From positions 516,001 through 580,000 of the forward strand of contig SMSO01000036.1 of assembly GCA_004764695.1 (NCBI GenBank): a DNA stretch of 64,000 bases, in the 5' to 3' direction. This stretch comes from Schizochytrium sp. TIO01 (Eukaryota; Sar; Bigyra; Thraustochytrida; Thraustochytriidae). The position numbers and the translations under genes were made by a program. Shown here one piece after another: positions 23,991-36,705 of the stretch (position 1 is its first letter; each line of letters starts with the position of its first letter). Under the pieces are notes generated by a model. That model saw nothing but the letters and a program-made list of their open reading frames with translations, was not told where the DNA came from and ran no database searches.

Positions 23991-26029
23991 TCATCTTTCT
24001 TGTGCTGTCATTTCGCGCAGATGGAGTACACGCTCTCTTTTTGTGTAATTATTTGCTTATTCATTTCTCAGGACTTCATTGGTACCGCCATTGAAAGATT
24101 GCGAGTCTTTCGATAACTCGTTGGTCTCACGTTTCTGTCTTTGATTGCGCTGAGGGTGAGAACAGAGAGATCTTGAAAGAGTAAGTGGAAATGAAAGAGA
24201 CGAAACAAATTTAAACTATTGCCCCAAAAGGGTGGAAATGAAGAGCAAGAGTGGGAAAGAAGGTTTTGTAACAATAGCATAATGTTGTTGTTTTAGAGTC
24301 TTTATTATAATTTTAAATTGAAGAACAAAATTATTGAAGAGCTATTTAATTAAAACGTTTTTGCTCCTTTTTAAAGTAACATATATTCTGATGACGGTGG
24401 GTGACTACTAGTCGTACGATGAAAAGGATAAGGGTGCAGTTTATTTGAGAACGACAATGCAATGTAATTGGTCGCAATGGTACAGTACCACTTTCTGAAA
24501 GCTCGCAATTCGCACGCAATAGGCAATTATTGCAGGGTTTAGAGCAAACGACAAGTTGCAAAGTGCTTGCATACACACAAACTTTCAAGGGCGCGATTCT
24601 ATTATACGTAGCCGGCGAGAATTATTTCCTCGAACCTCTGGATTACACAGAACGGCTCACGTGCATGCGCCTGCTGCCCAAAAAGTAGTAGCAGAAGAAG
24701 AAGAAGAAGCTGAAAGAAGGGAAGCGACCCACTAAACTTACCGATTGGCAGCAGTTTCAGATACCTACGTCCGTCTTAACGTATAAGGTATCATGTGTTA
24801 TATTCAAGAGAGAGAGGACACCACATCTCGACGAGTCCCTTTCTTCAACTTGAAGGACTTTGCACCAGGAGCTCCTTACTGCTTGTGCGGTCTATTGTAA
24901 GACTCAGAGGCTGGTGCTCCCTCTGAAATGGCGGTTGTTCTTCTACGTGCGAATGAATATATCGAAATCCTACTTGTAAGTTTCCTTCAGCCACTCAAAT
25001 GACAGATTGCTCGCGAAACGATGGATCGTTGGTCTGAAAGACCATGTCCACTGAGGATATCTCGCGGTTTCATAGATGTGGCATTTAAGACTCATCTTCC
25101 AAAGGCCAAGGTTCCCTGAAGAAAGTTTGCCGTCCCTAATTCAGATTTTTGCATTGCATTTCTCGCCTTATCCATGATCGCTCCAAGCACCTCAGATTTA
25201 AAACTACATCAAACAAGCAGCAAGCGAGCTCCAAGCCTTTAGGACCCACTCCGGCTCTCCTTAGCTGCGAACTTAAGTCTCTAACGTTCGAGACGGCTCC
25301 AAGATATGATATCATGATGCTCCTCTCAATCTCCATGCGCTACAGGTGAACTTCGAATGATGCTACCACTCAATCAATCAATACCTACACAACAGGTGGT
25401 AAATAAAAGTACCGGACTTGGCTGTCAGGTCTCTTTGTAGCCTTCGCAAAGCAGGCACTTAGAGAGCAGCACTGGTTGCCGCCACTGCGGTATGTGTTGG
25501 TCTGCACTGTACGTTGATCGTCAGTCTGTCACTCTCTGAATGCAGAGATTACCATGAGTTTATTATGAAAAGACGCTTTTAAACCATGCAGAGCACACTC
25601 CTTTTCTCGAACCTCAACTTAATCATTATTTGATATTTTAAAATAAATAAAATAAACTAAAATCAAATCAGCAAGGAAACAAGGTGAATTTTTAAAACTA
25701 CCTCTTTTAAACTTTTGAAAAATTAATTATCATTTTGAAATATTTAAAACAAATATTTTTAATTTAATGTACTGCCATTTATTTTATTAATAAAAGAGCT
25801 TTAAAATACTTGTTGAGGTGGCCAGGTTACAAAAGGGAAAAGAAAAAGGAAATGTGTATATATATAACTTAAAAAGGAAAAACAATTTTAAAATACATAA
25901 AAAGAAAATATCTTAAATGGAACCAAGGTTTTGAGTGCTCCCTATAATTATATAAGATAAGTTGAGGTAGTTTTTGCAACGCCTGCATTCTTTTAAGTTT
26001 CGCGTATTGAGCAGTTCAAAGGACCGAAC

Positions 26030-26526
26030 CCCACATGAAGATGTGGGAAATACAAAGAAGCAGACAGCTTTGGGTGGCTAGGAGTTGCGGGGCCCCAAGC
26101 TAGTCTCCTCTATAGTAATTCCTATGAGCCTCTTGTAGGCATGTGTTAGAATTAGTATATAAGCTGTCGTAGCCGAATAAAACTCTGTTTAGCGAGTAGC
26201 ATTGACGCTACATAGTAAAGTATTAAAATGCAACGCTCCTCTTTTCACCAGCCTTCAATTCAAACGTGATGAGATCACGTTTCCTGAGAGGAACAGAATG
26301 GTTCAAATAAACTGTATAGGACACAGTTTATAAAGTTTCTTGATCTTCATGGCCTATAATATGTCTCCGGGATGGGAGAACCAGCCTATCCGCATCGGTG
26401 TCTTTCGAAAATTACTTTACCCATATGATAGTCAATATTGATGATGTCGAAGCGTTGATGTCACTACTATTCTTGAATCATGTTGATTGGAACGAAAACT
26501 ATACCTGACAACAGAGTGCTGTCAGG
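26030..26526. other. Cluster of perfect hairpins, unknown element
   Basis: Perfect inverted repeats lie close together. They are CCCACAT/ATGTGGG (26030-26047, loop GAAG), GTAGC/GCTAC (26196-26211), AAACGTGAT/ATCACGTTT (26262-26282, 3-nt loop), ATAAACTGT/ACAGTTTAT (26307-26331, 7-nt loop) and CCTGACA/TGTCAGG (26504-26526). Between the first two are TGTTAG (26144), TATATAAG (26157-26163) and AATAAA (26176-26181), an order reminiscent of a short LTR, but no primer-binding site, target duplication or second LTR is seen. This could be a structured RNA gene or a mobile-element remnant. Confidence 0.35.
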
Positions 26527-29500
26527 AATTTATTAAGTAGACACCACTTTTTCTTCTCCCTAGTAAATACCTGGCTTTCGTTCACATCAGCTACAAACAC
26601 AGAAGAGAGGAAGAGGAACAAACAAAAAACTAAAGACAGAATAAACTTCTCTCTCTAGGGAGGTTATTGATAGATTTGAAGACTCAACGATGAGTGCAGG
26701 GTCTATTCAGTAGCTTCTACAAGCCTCGTATTGTTCTTACTAAATATGGATATCCTGGATCGCCACTTTCACTCTTGGCTGGAGCAACTTCTGGTTCATT
26801 ACTTCCGAGCAGCAATATTGTAACTATGGTAGTGTCGCCTCAAGTACTCAAAACGAGCTCAGAATTCAACAGTATGGATCATTCGGAAGCTGGAAAGCAG
26901 GCCTTCAAAAGATCGAAACAAGCTTCGTCGCCAAGTCCAGTCTTTTTCCAACTCGAATGAGACGTGCATGATTCTTAATAGTCTACCGCTACAATATTGC
27001 CCCAGGAACAATCACCAAGCTCATAAGGTACATTTAACCTTCTCTTTGATCAAAGCTATCTCGACGCGTGCTCCATGTCTTCGCTTTTGCAAGCTCCGTC
27101 GAATCCATCCATATAATGGGTGAATGGCACCATCTGTAATTCATGGGCTTCGAGTATCAAAACCTGAGATGCCATGAATTCTACAAAATCCATCGACCGG
27201 ACGAGTTCAACCCTTGCCATGAGTGAGCTATCAAAAATGGACCAACGAACCCCCGGGCCGTCCCCACTCAAGCATGGTTCGCAGGAGCCTCCGGCTCCGT
27301 CTTCAGAGGCCGCCGGGGTCTCTGCGCTGCGCCCGAGGTCTCAGCCTTGGCGACGAACGGCGGCGGCGTAGCTCCAGGCTTCCCAGTTTCCAGTTCCTGC
27401 CCTGTGAGGAGGAGGAGGAGGAGGAGTTAGCTGATTATTGATGCAGTATAGAGCAAACCTTCCTCTTCCACAGAACTGCATTCATGGTTCGAGTGACTGA
27501 CCCTCTCTTGTGCCTGACTTTCTCATGACTTTCTCATGTCTTTCTCATGTCTGTCTGTTTGGAGGCAATGCGTGGAAACCGAAAGACCGCTCGAGCCGTG
27601 AAAGACCTCTTTCTCCTCTGCGCTATTGCGCTATGACCTGTCTTTGGCTGGCGGGCGAATCATGCTGTTGGTCCCTCCCCATCCATACATTTTACATTTG
27701 ATGATCATGTTGTTGTGCCTTCTGCTTTGGAGCTCTCGTTGGTGGAAAAGGATGGGCAATCAATCCAATGGCGTGCCCATCGGCCAGCAAATCCGTGAGC
27801 CTGAGATACGAACGTTGGAGAAGCACAGAACCTCGCGCATGTGCAAGAAATCCTCCGAGCGAGACGCCAGCGGCTGATCCTGTCATGTGACTATGGAAAG
27901 TACCATCGACCAGCACTAGGCGGTCAACGGCAGGATGATTGCTACTCCTGCTGTGCCATGCGGCTTGACCTTTTCGCCCCATCGAATTGGTAATGGCCTT
28001 CTGTTGACGGGTGTGATTTCTACCAAGGGTATCAAAAGAGCACAGAGCATGCATGCATGGTAATAAACGCAGGAAGAGAGAGAGAGCTGCCTTTGCAAGG
28101 GCGCCAGGGCATTTTTTCAATATTATTCTACTCCAAAGTGGATCGCGTACTGTGTATTTATTTAGTTGGATGCACCTGTCTACACAGTTTGTCGAAGCGT
28201 ACATTCCAAATCAATGAGTTGGCAAGCGAAGCTACGCTCAAACTGTCTAACTGCAAATCATGATCATCCTTCCAGGCACGGCTCGGAAGACCTGGCATGC
28301 TACGCGTACCCTACTATGATTTTTTGTTTTTTAAAAGTAAATGTAAAATTAAAATAATAATAAAACACCACGAAGAAGTTGAACTCTCTAGTTTTTAATT
28401 TAAAATAAATAGAGAATAGTAAATAGTAAATGGTACCAGATCCTGTGGATCATAATGTCAGACAGATGATGGTACAAATTCTCTCTCTGTCCTTCTCACA
28501 CCAAGAGAAATCAAAAGGAAGGCGAATTGTAGCGCTTCCTTCTATGCATGGTAAGTATAAAGAACGGTAGTCATATTTAATCACCAGCAAGAACATTTGT
28601 AGATGTACTCTCGACCGTCGTGGCGACGTCGTCAGGGCTTCAAAAAATATGTGCTGAGGATGGCTCCACAGGAACGCAGTCTTGACCGCACTTGCAGCTG
28701 GATAGCTCTGTAAGAAAGATTGCTCTGTCAGCGACACAATACACGAATGTGCTCCCATCTCTAACGGTGCTATTTCGCAACGCCCGAATTTCCTCTCGTT
28801 GACACTTTCTGGTCAAGCATGGATAAAAAAATCAATCATTATCACGAAAAGGAAAAGCTAAGCGGAATATAATTACTAAAAGGGAGAGATTCTCTTCAAG
28901 TCTTCGATCTTTCAACTGATGAAGAAGATTAAGTGCTATCAACGGTTTCAATGAAAGTGACTTGCATTTTTATTGACACGAGCCGCCCTCAGCTTAAGCT
29001 ATATGGGTGTTGCTCTCAGGTCAACGCTGCTTTTCCCATCATCATTCAACCTTTGGCATCGTGACAATTAATCTCCCTCGCAGGTAGTACGCAGAGGTAG
29101 GTATCTTGTAAAATTCCAAAAGACGCAACTGAAAGAAAGAAAGAAAGAAAGCCTAAGGCAAGGAAAACAAACAGCCAAAGAAGCAACAATGCAGTGAATG
29201 CAAATGCAACAATAACGTTATTAGCTTCCAAACACATATTAGCAGCGACTCCCGCCAAGAAAGCAGCGGGCAGCCTTGTTAATTATTTATTTCTCGGCGG
29301 CACCGCTTCTCCGCTCCATCTACCCTCCTCAAACGTCTCGTTCTCTCGACCTTCGCCAACGTCAACCGAAGAAAGGGGAATGAATTCATACAAGGCTTGC
29401 GCAGGAAGCCAATTGCTGAACCTCCCCATCGATCGACAAGTCGACAGCGCTTGCCAAGCTACGCTTTTATTTCATGTTAATTATAGTTTTTTAAAAGTTT

Positions 29501-32500
29501 TTTTTAACCTTTTAATTTAATTTTAATCGATTTCATTTAAATTTTTAAAGGTCTGCTGCGCTTTCTTTATACCGATTCGGCACGCAGCTTCATACTAGCT
29601 ACTCCCATTCTAGCTTTTTGTTCAGGCCTGCCTCTCGGAACTCTTTCAACCAACTGCGAGTACCCCGTCGTAGGTCCTGATGGTTCATTGGAGTTTGAGC
29701 TTCTTCTTTTCGTCCTCTTCACAGCACTTTTCTACTTTCTTCTTTTGGAACGATTCTTGTCTTTGCTCTTGTTCCTGAAGCTGTTCTGAACTGAAGAGGG
29801 GCCAACGCGTAACAATCATTACAGCCCTCCGCAAGTGCTGATATCGCCATTCCATCTCTTCTTCTCTCCGCAGCGAAGTTAACTGCTTTTCTGCGATGAT
29901 GCATGACGAACCTGGAAGTCAGAGTTCTTTCAGCTTTCCATAAACAACAGCATAGTCGTAGAGTGACTTAGCAATCTTCGAATTCCTCAGTCAGTATTCG
30001 ACACCAACATACCTAGCAGGTACTTTCTGCTTGGGCGCTGCTCTCTATCAATCAATCTTTACAATAATTGACTTCTGCTAAAATGAAAGACATAAATTAC
30101 ATACATTTTTATTTACGTCTATCCGAACAAACTAAAGGATCTTCGCTTCTAAACACATCAAAAATGCACGGTACTTACACGGACCCTGTTCTTTCTATCG
30201 CCGCTGTTGATAGTAAATAAATACCATGCCTGTATATGAAAAGTCAACGGAAAGGGTGTTTCTTTCCTTGGCCAGGCCAGCTGAGCGTGGATCGGCGTGG
30301 AGCCAGGGCTCGCGGAAGCTCCGGCTTTGTCTGCTTCGCCTCTTCTTCACGTGCCTCTGGGGCACTTACTCGAGCCGAATGCCACTTGTTCTTCGTCTTC
30401 TTCTCTCTTCCGGTCGCCGCCGCGTGCCGCAGAAGGGCCCTGTTGTCTCGAATTATCTTGTTCTGGTAGACGAGTTAGTTCTCCAATCGAATACTTGATT
30501 TGGAGGGCTTACCGTTTCTCGTAACCCAACAATAATAAAAGAACTTCCACTCCTGCTTCTACTGCTACTGCTGCCTGCTTATCATGATGATCGTAAAGAC
30601 TTTTATTTTCATTCCTCGGCGATTTTCACGAGAGAAGGAACTAAAAGTAAGGGGTTCCAAAAACAATGGAAAGCGCAACAACGCGGCAGGCACTTGAAAA
30701 AGTCTACATACATATGCATGCGTTTTCAATGCTTTAACATTGAAGTAAATTATACGTAATCTTCGGCTAGATTACATTTTTATGTTTTTTAATGTTCTCT
30801 TTCTAAACAAAAACAAACAAAAACCAACAAAAATCAGGTGGCCTCACTTTTTAAAAGGAAGTAACTAAAATTTAATGAAACAAAGCTGCTTTTTTTTTAA
30901 ATTTTGCTTTTCACTTTTTTTATGATAAATGATTAAAACCTCCGAGTCTTTTTAAACTTTTGAATAGATTTTTTAAAATATGTAATATGTTCTTTCATTT
31001 TAATTTTTTTAATTTTAGGGGGGCCGTGCTAGAATTATTATGCATAGATTATGGAATGCTTCGTGCCAGGGCTCACATGCCCTCTTCAGGAAACGAGTCA
31101 AACAGCCAAACAGCCATGTCAACCCTAATTGTGTGGAGATTACGAAGCATGTTTAATTGTTGATAAGACCAACTACACGTCAAACGTGATTGGCTTTTCA
31201 CCCACTCGGCCGGGCTTCATAGCGAGCGAGTCAACAGCTCATAATTAAGATGGCACTTGAAAACCAACTATCATGCTTCTTCCTTTTACTCTTTATAATC
31301 TCCCACCTATCAAGTCCTAGGACGTACTGTATCCGTCCAGGGGCGGAGGTCTTTCATCGTGACTTTCTTTCTTTATCCGTAAAATAGAGCATTGAAAGGA
31401 GAGACGGGAGAAAAGTAAAATGGTTTCTGCCTGCATTCTTGCCGCACTTTAATGGTAACTATAAGAAGAACACTTAGTGCCAGCAGACAAAAGGGTCTCC
31501 CTAACTTGGCATTCCCCTATCAGAGTCCTCGTACGGTACTCTTGAGGCCGAGGCGCGATAACAGAAAGAGGCAGAAACTTCAAAGGAAGGCGTGTAAGCG
31601 AAGAAGGTGCAGTGGGGACCTGGAACCCGTTGCGAGATCGAAGGTACGCGGGTGTGCAGAAGGTGCGATAGACGCAGCTTGAAAATAAGATTTTGATCGA
31701 CCAAGAGAGAAAGAAACAAAGAAAGAAAGCCCTTCTCAAACAGGTACTTCGTCACATAGCTAGCTAGATAGATAGCTAGCTAGCTAGAGAGTACTCTATG
31801 TACTACCTACTTCGCAGAAGCTAGATAGCCCTATAGTAGAAATGAAACGATCCCATTGAAAGAAACTATGAAAGATAGGGGCAAGAGAGCTAGCTAGCTG
31901 CCTATAACATCTACAACCGCAGTTGCACATTTTTCTTCCTATTACAGCTTGTTCCGACTCACTTGCACGCCAACCTGAGGGGCGCGTGTCTTTCACCCGT
32001 CTCTACGCGCTCAAGTTCTCGCAAGAAATCGATCGAGAAAAGGAAAACAAAGACCTGCATTCATGCATTCATTTCAAGCAAGCCTTTGCTTTCGCCCAGC
32101 AGTCTAAAGATCCTCTTCACACAGGAAAGCAATCAAGGAAGCAATCGAGCGAGGCCGGACATGACACAGATCGATCTATCTGATCTGCCCAAGCATACTA
32201 CCTCCATGATGAAACTCACTCACTTACTCACTTACTCACTCTACGTGGTACTTAGTGCTAACTAAGCCCTCCTGGCTCACAGGTGCCCGTAGAAATTGGA
32301 ATGAATGAAGATCGTAGATTCCAACGATGGATCTCAGAATTAGTTAATTCATCGATGCCGTTCCTTTGTGTAGATTGCCCGCGTGTACTCAGGAATGGCT
32401 CACCGAAGCAGACGAATGGAGTCTGCTTCGAAGAAAGCGAGCGCCGCTCCAAGCTGCCTCCATTTCAACCTTACACGTTCGTCGGTTGGCTCGCTTGCTT

Positions 32501-32522
32501 TTCCAGTCACCAGATCGCATCA

Positions 32523-32570
32523 GGAATTCATTCATTCATTCATTCATTCATTCATTCATTCATTCATTTC
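32523..32570. repeat. TTCA tetranucleotide microsatellite
   Basis: About eleven units followed by TTAATTAATTAA. Confidence 0.9.
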
Positions 32571-33070
32571 TTAATTAATTAACTAAACCTTGCACAGATA
32601 ATGAACAAATGCTGCTCATCAAAATCGGGCTGCGCCCATTTCCAAAGGGCTGCGCGTTCTTCCGCTTCTTCTCGCACCCGTCGCTGTCTCTCTCGGTCGT
32701 CGCGCCGCGCCCACTCCGCGAGCTGTAAGCAGCATACAATCAAAAAGCCCAGCCCAATCGAAAGCGCCTCAGTTGAGCCGAAGCGAAGTCCTCCAACGAA
32801 CGAATCGACCGCGGCCCATTCGCAGCGGTGGCGGTCCTCCATCCCAAAGGCAAATAGATAAATAGATTGACAGATTGATGATTGATTGAGAGACTGATAA
32901 TAGATTGAGAGATAGATAGACCAGGGTGTGTACCTGAAAGATGGGTCTTCCTTCATAGCTTATCCTGCCTCACTTCTTCGCATCGCAAGCCACAACGAGT
33001 CGAGGCGAGTGGACGGAGATTGGACCGCGAGTGCGCTAGCGAGTGCGCTAGTCAGGCCTGGCTGGGTAGG

Positions 33071-33107
33071 CTAAGCTAAGCTAAGCTAAGCTAAGCTAAG
33101 CTAGCTA
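33071..33107. repeat. CTAAG pentanucleotide repeat
   Basis: Six perfect CTAAG units followed by CTAGCTAG. Confidence 0.88.
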
Positions 33108-33927
33108 GGGCTTGAGGGAATCAATGAATTGTTGACGCCGGAGAAGAAGTCCAAAGTCCAAAGTTCGAGGGCAGAAGCGCGAAGGTCTGGGAAGGGAGGG
33201 GCAGCGCCGCAGCGCACGAGGGATGATGGGGAGAGGTGCAAGTAAACAAGCGAGCAAGCGAGCAAATTGTCAGCCAGCAGCCAGCCAGCCAGCAAGCCGC
33301 CAGCTCCGTAGACGAGTTGATGGATGCAGTTGACAGTGTTAGATAACAAATGAATTTAATAAATGAATTGACTTAATCGTTTTAATTTATTCACTTTAAA
33401 TTGAAAAGATGAACTGATTTTAGCAGCAGCAGCACCAGCAGCACAGGCAAGAGTTGGAAACTAAGATTGGGTGGGTAAAGGAAGGCTAGACTCAAGTTCA
33501 AGTTGGGAGTTGTTGCAGAAATGGCGGTGTGAGGCCCTCTTTTCACGGCTCTCCCTGTCCTTCATTGATGAAAGAGTAAGTTAAGTTAACTTAAGCTTTC
33601 CTTCCTTCCTTCATTTCTTTCTATGGAAGCAGCAGCAGAGGAGCTATTGCAGAGGCGCCTGCTCTCTCTTCTGCTCCCTCTCTCTGCTGGAACGGCTCGC
33701 AGCAGACAGTCTGGTCTCGCTCGGGTCTGGCCGCAGGTCGCATATCAGGTTCCAATGCCGGAGCATCGTCAGGACCGCCGCAAGCAAGAGGGTCTCCACG
33801 GCTGCTGCTTTGGTCTGGTGTTCCGGAGCGAGCTCTGAGCAGGCAAGCAAGAACGTAGCTCTGCTCTTGTCGCTAACGGAGCAGAGGCGAACTTTTGGCT
33901 TTTTCTCCAACTCAGCTCAGAAAAGGC

Positions 33928-33986
33928 ATCAATCAATCAATCAATCAATCAATTAATCGATTAATTAATTAATTAATTAATTAATT
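33928..33986. repeat. AATC then TTAA tetranucleotide run
   Basis: Six AATC units pass directly into about seven TTAA units. The TTAA part is self-complementary. Confidence 0.88.
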
Positions 33987-34042
33987 ACTAGTAATAAATA
34001 AATAATAAATAACAAACAAACAAACAAATAAGAACACCAGGA

Positions 34043-34068
34043 CTCTCTCTCTCTCTCTCTCTCTCTCT
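34043..34068. repeat. CT dinucleotide microsatellite
   Basis: Thirteen CT units followed by TTTGTCTC variants. Confidence 0.85.
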
Positions 34069-34318
34069 TTGTCTCTTTGTCTGGGCGCATAGCACTGATT
34101 AGGGCATGCCTAGTGCCCACCTAGAGGCTTTTCCTTTTTGGTTTGTTTGTGGAACAAAGAACAGACCTTGGAGACAGACAGAACTAACTGACGGCCTCGC
34201 ATTCTGCTCGCTCGCTGCCCAGGCTTGGCAGCCATACCGTGCGAAGAGCTAGCTACACGCGGAATACTTGGGCTGCTGCAGCTCCTGAGGAGCACTGCTA
34301 TCCTTGGCTTTCTTTCTT

Positions 34319-34503
34319 TTCTAGTTCTTGCGTTCTAGTTCTTGCGTTCTAGTTCTTGCGTTCTAGTTCTTGCGTTCTAGTTCTTGCGTTCTAGTTCTTG
34401 CGTTCTAGTTCTTGCGTTCTAGTTCTTGCGTTCTAGTTCTTGCGTTCTAGTTCTTGCGTTCTAGTTCTTGCGTTCTGGTTCTTGAATTCTGGTTCTTGAA
34501 TTC
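34319..34503. repeat. 14-bp minisatellite, 13 copies
   Basis: The unit is TTCTAGTTCTTGCG. The first eleven copies are essentially identical. The last two carry CTGG for CTAG and AATT for GCGTT, so degeneration is confined to one edge, as expected when an array expands from one side. Confidence 0.92.
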
Positions 34504-35099
34504 TTTCTTTCTTTCTTTCTTTGTGCGGCACTCGAAAACCCTCTCCTCGAGCGAGGGCTCAGACAGACATCCATCGAGACATCCATCGAGACAAATCGAG
34601 ACATCCATCGATGGACCCATCGCACTCGTTCACAGCGGCAGAGAGAGAGAACCAAACACGCACGCGAGGAGAGAAGAGATGCACTGCTTCCATGTAAGCA
34701 ATGCGATGGAGCGGCGACGGCTCTCGAGCGCGTTTAGGGATTGGAAATGAAACCAGTTCTCGCATCCATTCTTGTGTCGCGGGAGAGAGAGAGAGAGAGC
34801 ACTCTGACCCGCCTCAGGCCTCGCTCACTCGCTCACTCGCATCCTGAGCTGCTGCCGCTGCTGCCGCTGCCATCCATCGCCTCGCGCAGGAATAAGGATG
34901 GCAGAGCGATTGCTGCTTTGCACGCGTAGATAGATAGGTCGATCCATTGGCGCTTTGGCGGATAAACGGGATCTGTGCAGAAGAAACGAGCATTTGTCTG
35001 GCTGAGCAAAAGCGTGGAGCGAGTGAGATAGATCAGAATCGTCTCCTGAGCCCAGTTCAGAAAACGGGGCGAGCAATGCAATCAATCGCGCTCTGGTTC

Positions 35100-35147
35100 G
35101 GCATGGCATGGATGGCATGGCATGGATGGCATGGCATGGATGGATGC
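35100..35147. repeat. 14-bp GGCATGGCATGGAT repeat
   Basis: Three perfect 14-bp units (35100-35113, 35114-35127, 35128-35141), each built from GGCAT and GGAT, followed by GGATGCC. Confidence 0.88.
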
Positions 35148-35160
35148 CGGAGATGATGCG

Positions 35161-35444
35161 CATTTATTTATTTATTTATTTATTTGTTTATGTGTTTATC
35201 TGTTTGTTTGTTTGTTTGTTTGTTTGTTTGTTTGTTTGTTTGTTTGTTTGTTTGTTTGTTTGTTTGTTTGTTTGTTTGTTTGTTTGTTTGTTTGTTTGTT
35301 TGTTTGTTTGTTTGTTTGTTTGTTTGTTTGTTTGTTTGTTTGTTTGTTTGTTTGTTTGTTTGTTTGTTTGTTTGTTTGTTTGTTTGTTTGTTTGTTTGTT
35401 TGTTTGTTTGTTTGTTTGTTTGTTTGTTTGTTTGTTTGTTTATT
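35161..35444. repeat. TTTA/TTTG array with 60 perfect TTTG units
   Basis: TTTA units (about 35162-35184) pass through a few variants into uninterrupted TTTG from 35201 to 35440, which is 240 bp or 60 units. No stop codon arises in any + frame, so it generates long spurious open frames of Cys-Leu-Phe-Val; the complement reads Asn-Lys-Gln-Thr. Confidence 0.95.
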
Positions 35445-35604
35445 TGGCTGTCGAGGATGCGACAGAGGAATGGATCGATTGTCAACTGCGAAGGCCTTTT
35501 GCTCGTGTGGGAATCGATCGAAGCGGATCAGAGCAGCAAGCAAAGCCTCAGCGCGAAAACGAAGACTTCATCTGCTACACAATCGAAGAGACAGGCCATA
35601 AATA

Positions 35605-35673
35605 TTCTTCTTCTTCTTCTTCTTCTTCTTCTTCTTCTTCTTCTTCTTCTTCTTCTTCTTCTTCTTCTTCTTC
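35605..35673. repeat. TTC trinucleotide microsatellite
   Basis: Twenty-three perfect TTC units, a homopyrimidine run able to form intramolecular triplex DNA. Confidence 0.93.
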
Positions 35674-36613
35674 AAAGTTGTTTAATTTTGGGGGAGCCCT
35701 TTTCATTTATTAAGAAGAAAAAAAAAGAAAGAAGGTATTTAATGAAAAGCCGTATGCATCACTTCTAAGAAAGTTTATTCTATTTTTCTACTTTTTAACA
35801 TTCAATTTATTTTAAATTAATGTTATGGCTATTACTATTATTATGATGAATGAAATAAAATGAAATAGAACGAAATAAAATGAGAAGAATGAGAAAACAG
35901 AAACCTCTTATCACATCAAAGCGGCGAAGCAAAGAATGAAGCTCGTCAGTACCCCACTATAACTAGCAAGCAGCCCACTGGCGAGACGAGCTGCAGATGG
36001 ACAACGAGGCGATCCTCGTAAATTACTTGGAAGCCGCGGCGGCTGCCATGACAACGATGATGACAACGATGATGACAATGCGGTTCGTACGCACGGGCGC
36101 TACTTTGTAATGAATGCCCTTGAAATGGCCGAGCGATCCGCCGCAGAAGTCGGCACGTTCCTGGCCACGCTTTGGTGCGCTCTTTGCCATTGCTCTCTGT
36201 GTGCATGTGTGTGTTCTGGCAAGTGCCAACTAGAAGCAAGAGCAGCAGATGCAAACGGAGACAAGACTTGGCACGCAAGGAACTCGGAGCGGGCTGGCGA
36301 AAGTAGAAGCGAACTTGGTTGCCAAGATCTTCTTCACCAGAAATGAGTGACATCAAGGTCGCTCGCTAGGTCGCTCAAAGAGCGTGCGGTGAATGGGCCA
36401 GAGGAATGCAAGACTGTATATGTTGCTCCTTTGCCAAAACGCTTTGCCAAGAACCCCAGGACTGGGACATACATACATCCACATTGTGCCGCCTCGTCCT
36501 GCCTGCAGTACATCTTCAGCGCTGACGGATTCGAGGCACCATAATGGGGGGTGGAGCCATGCATCGAACATCACTCTGCAAAGTGCTCCGGTTTATGGAT
36601 ATGATTTGACACG

Positions 36614-36705
36614 ATAAATAAATGCAATGCAAATAAATGCAATGCAATGCAATAAATGCAATGCTAATAAATGCAATGCAAATAAACGCAACGCGATGCG
36701 ATACA
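36614..36705. repeat. AAATGCAATGC degenerate repeat
   Basis: Alternating AATGC and AAATA units with progressive substitutions (AACGC, GATGC) toward the right end. Confidence 0.85.

Noticed and set aside
24738-24756. A 17-bp word (TACCGATTGGCAGCAGT) shared with 51181-51197
   Set aside because: One such match in 64 kb is close to what chance allows, and the flanks show no further similarity.
26144-26212. A solo LTR starting TGTTAG with TATA box and AATAAA
   Set aside because: It is only about 70 bp long, with no target-site duplication, primer-binding site, polypurine tract or second copy in the window.
26262-26290. Hammerhead ribozyme, suggested by GTGATGAG next to a stem
   Set aside because: The obligatory GAAA core is missing, and the stem arrangement does not fit the three-way junction.
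34319-34503. CRISPR-like array
   Set aside because: Units are directly adjacent 14-mers with no unique spacers, so it is a minisatellite in a eukaryotic setting.
35108-35768. Overlapping 159-201 codon open frames on + and 101-115 codon frames on -
   Set aside because: They are translations of the TTTG and TTC microsatellites, giving Cys-Leu-Phe-Val, Asn-Lys-Gln-Thr and Ser or Leu runs.
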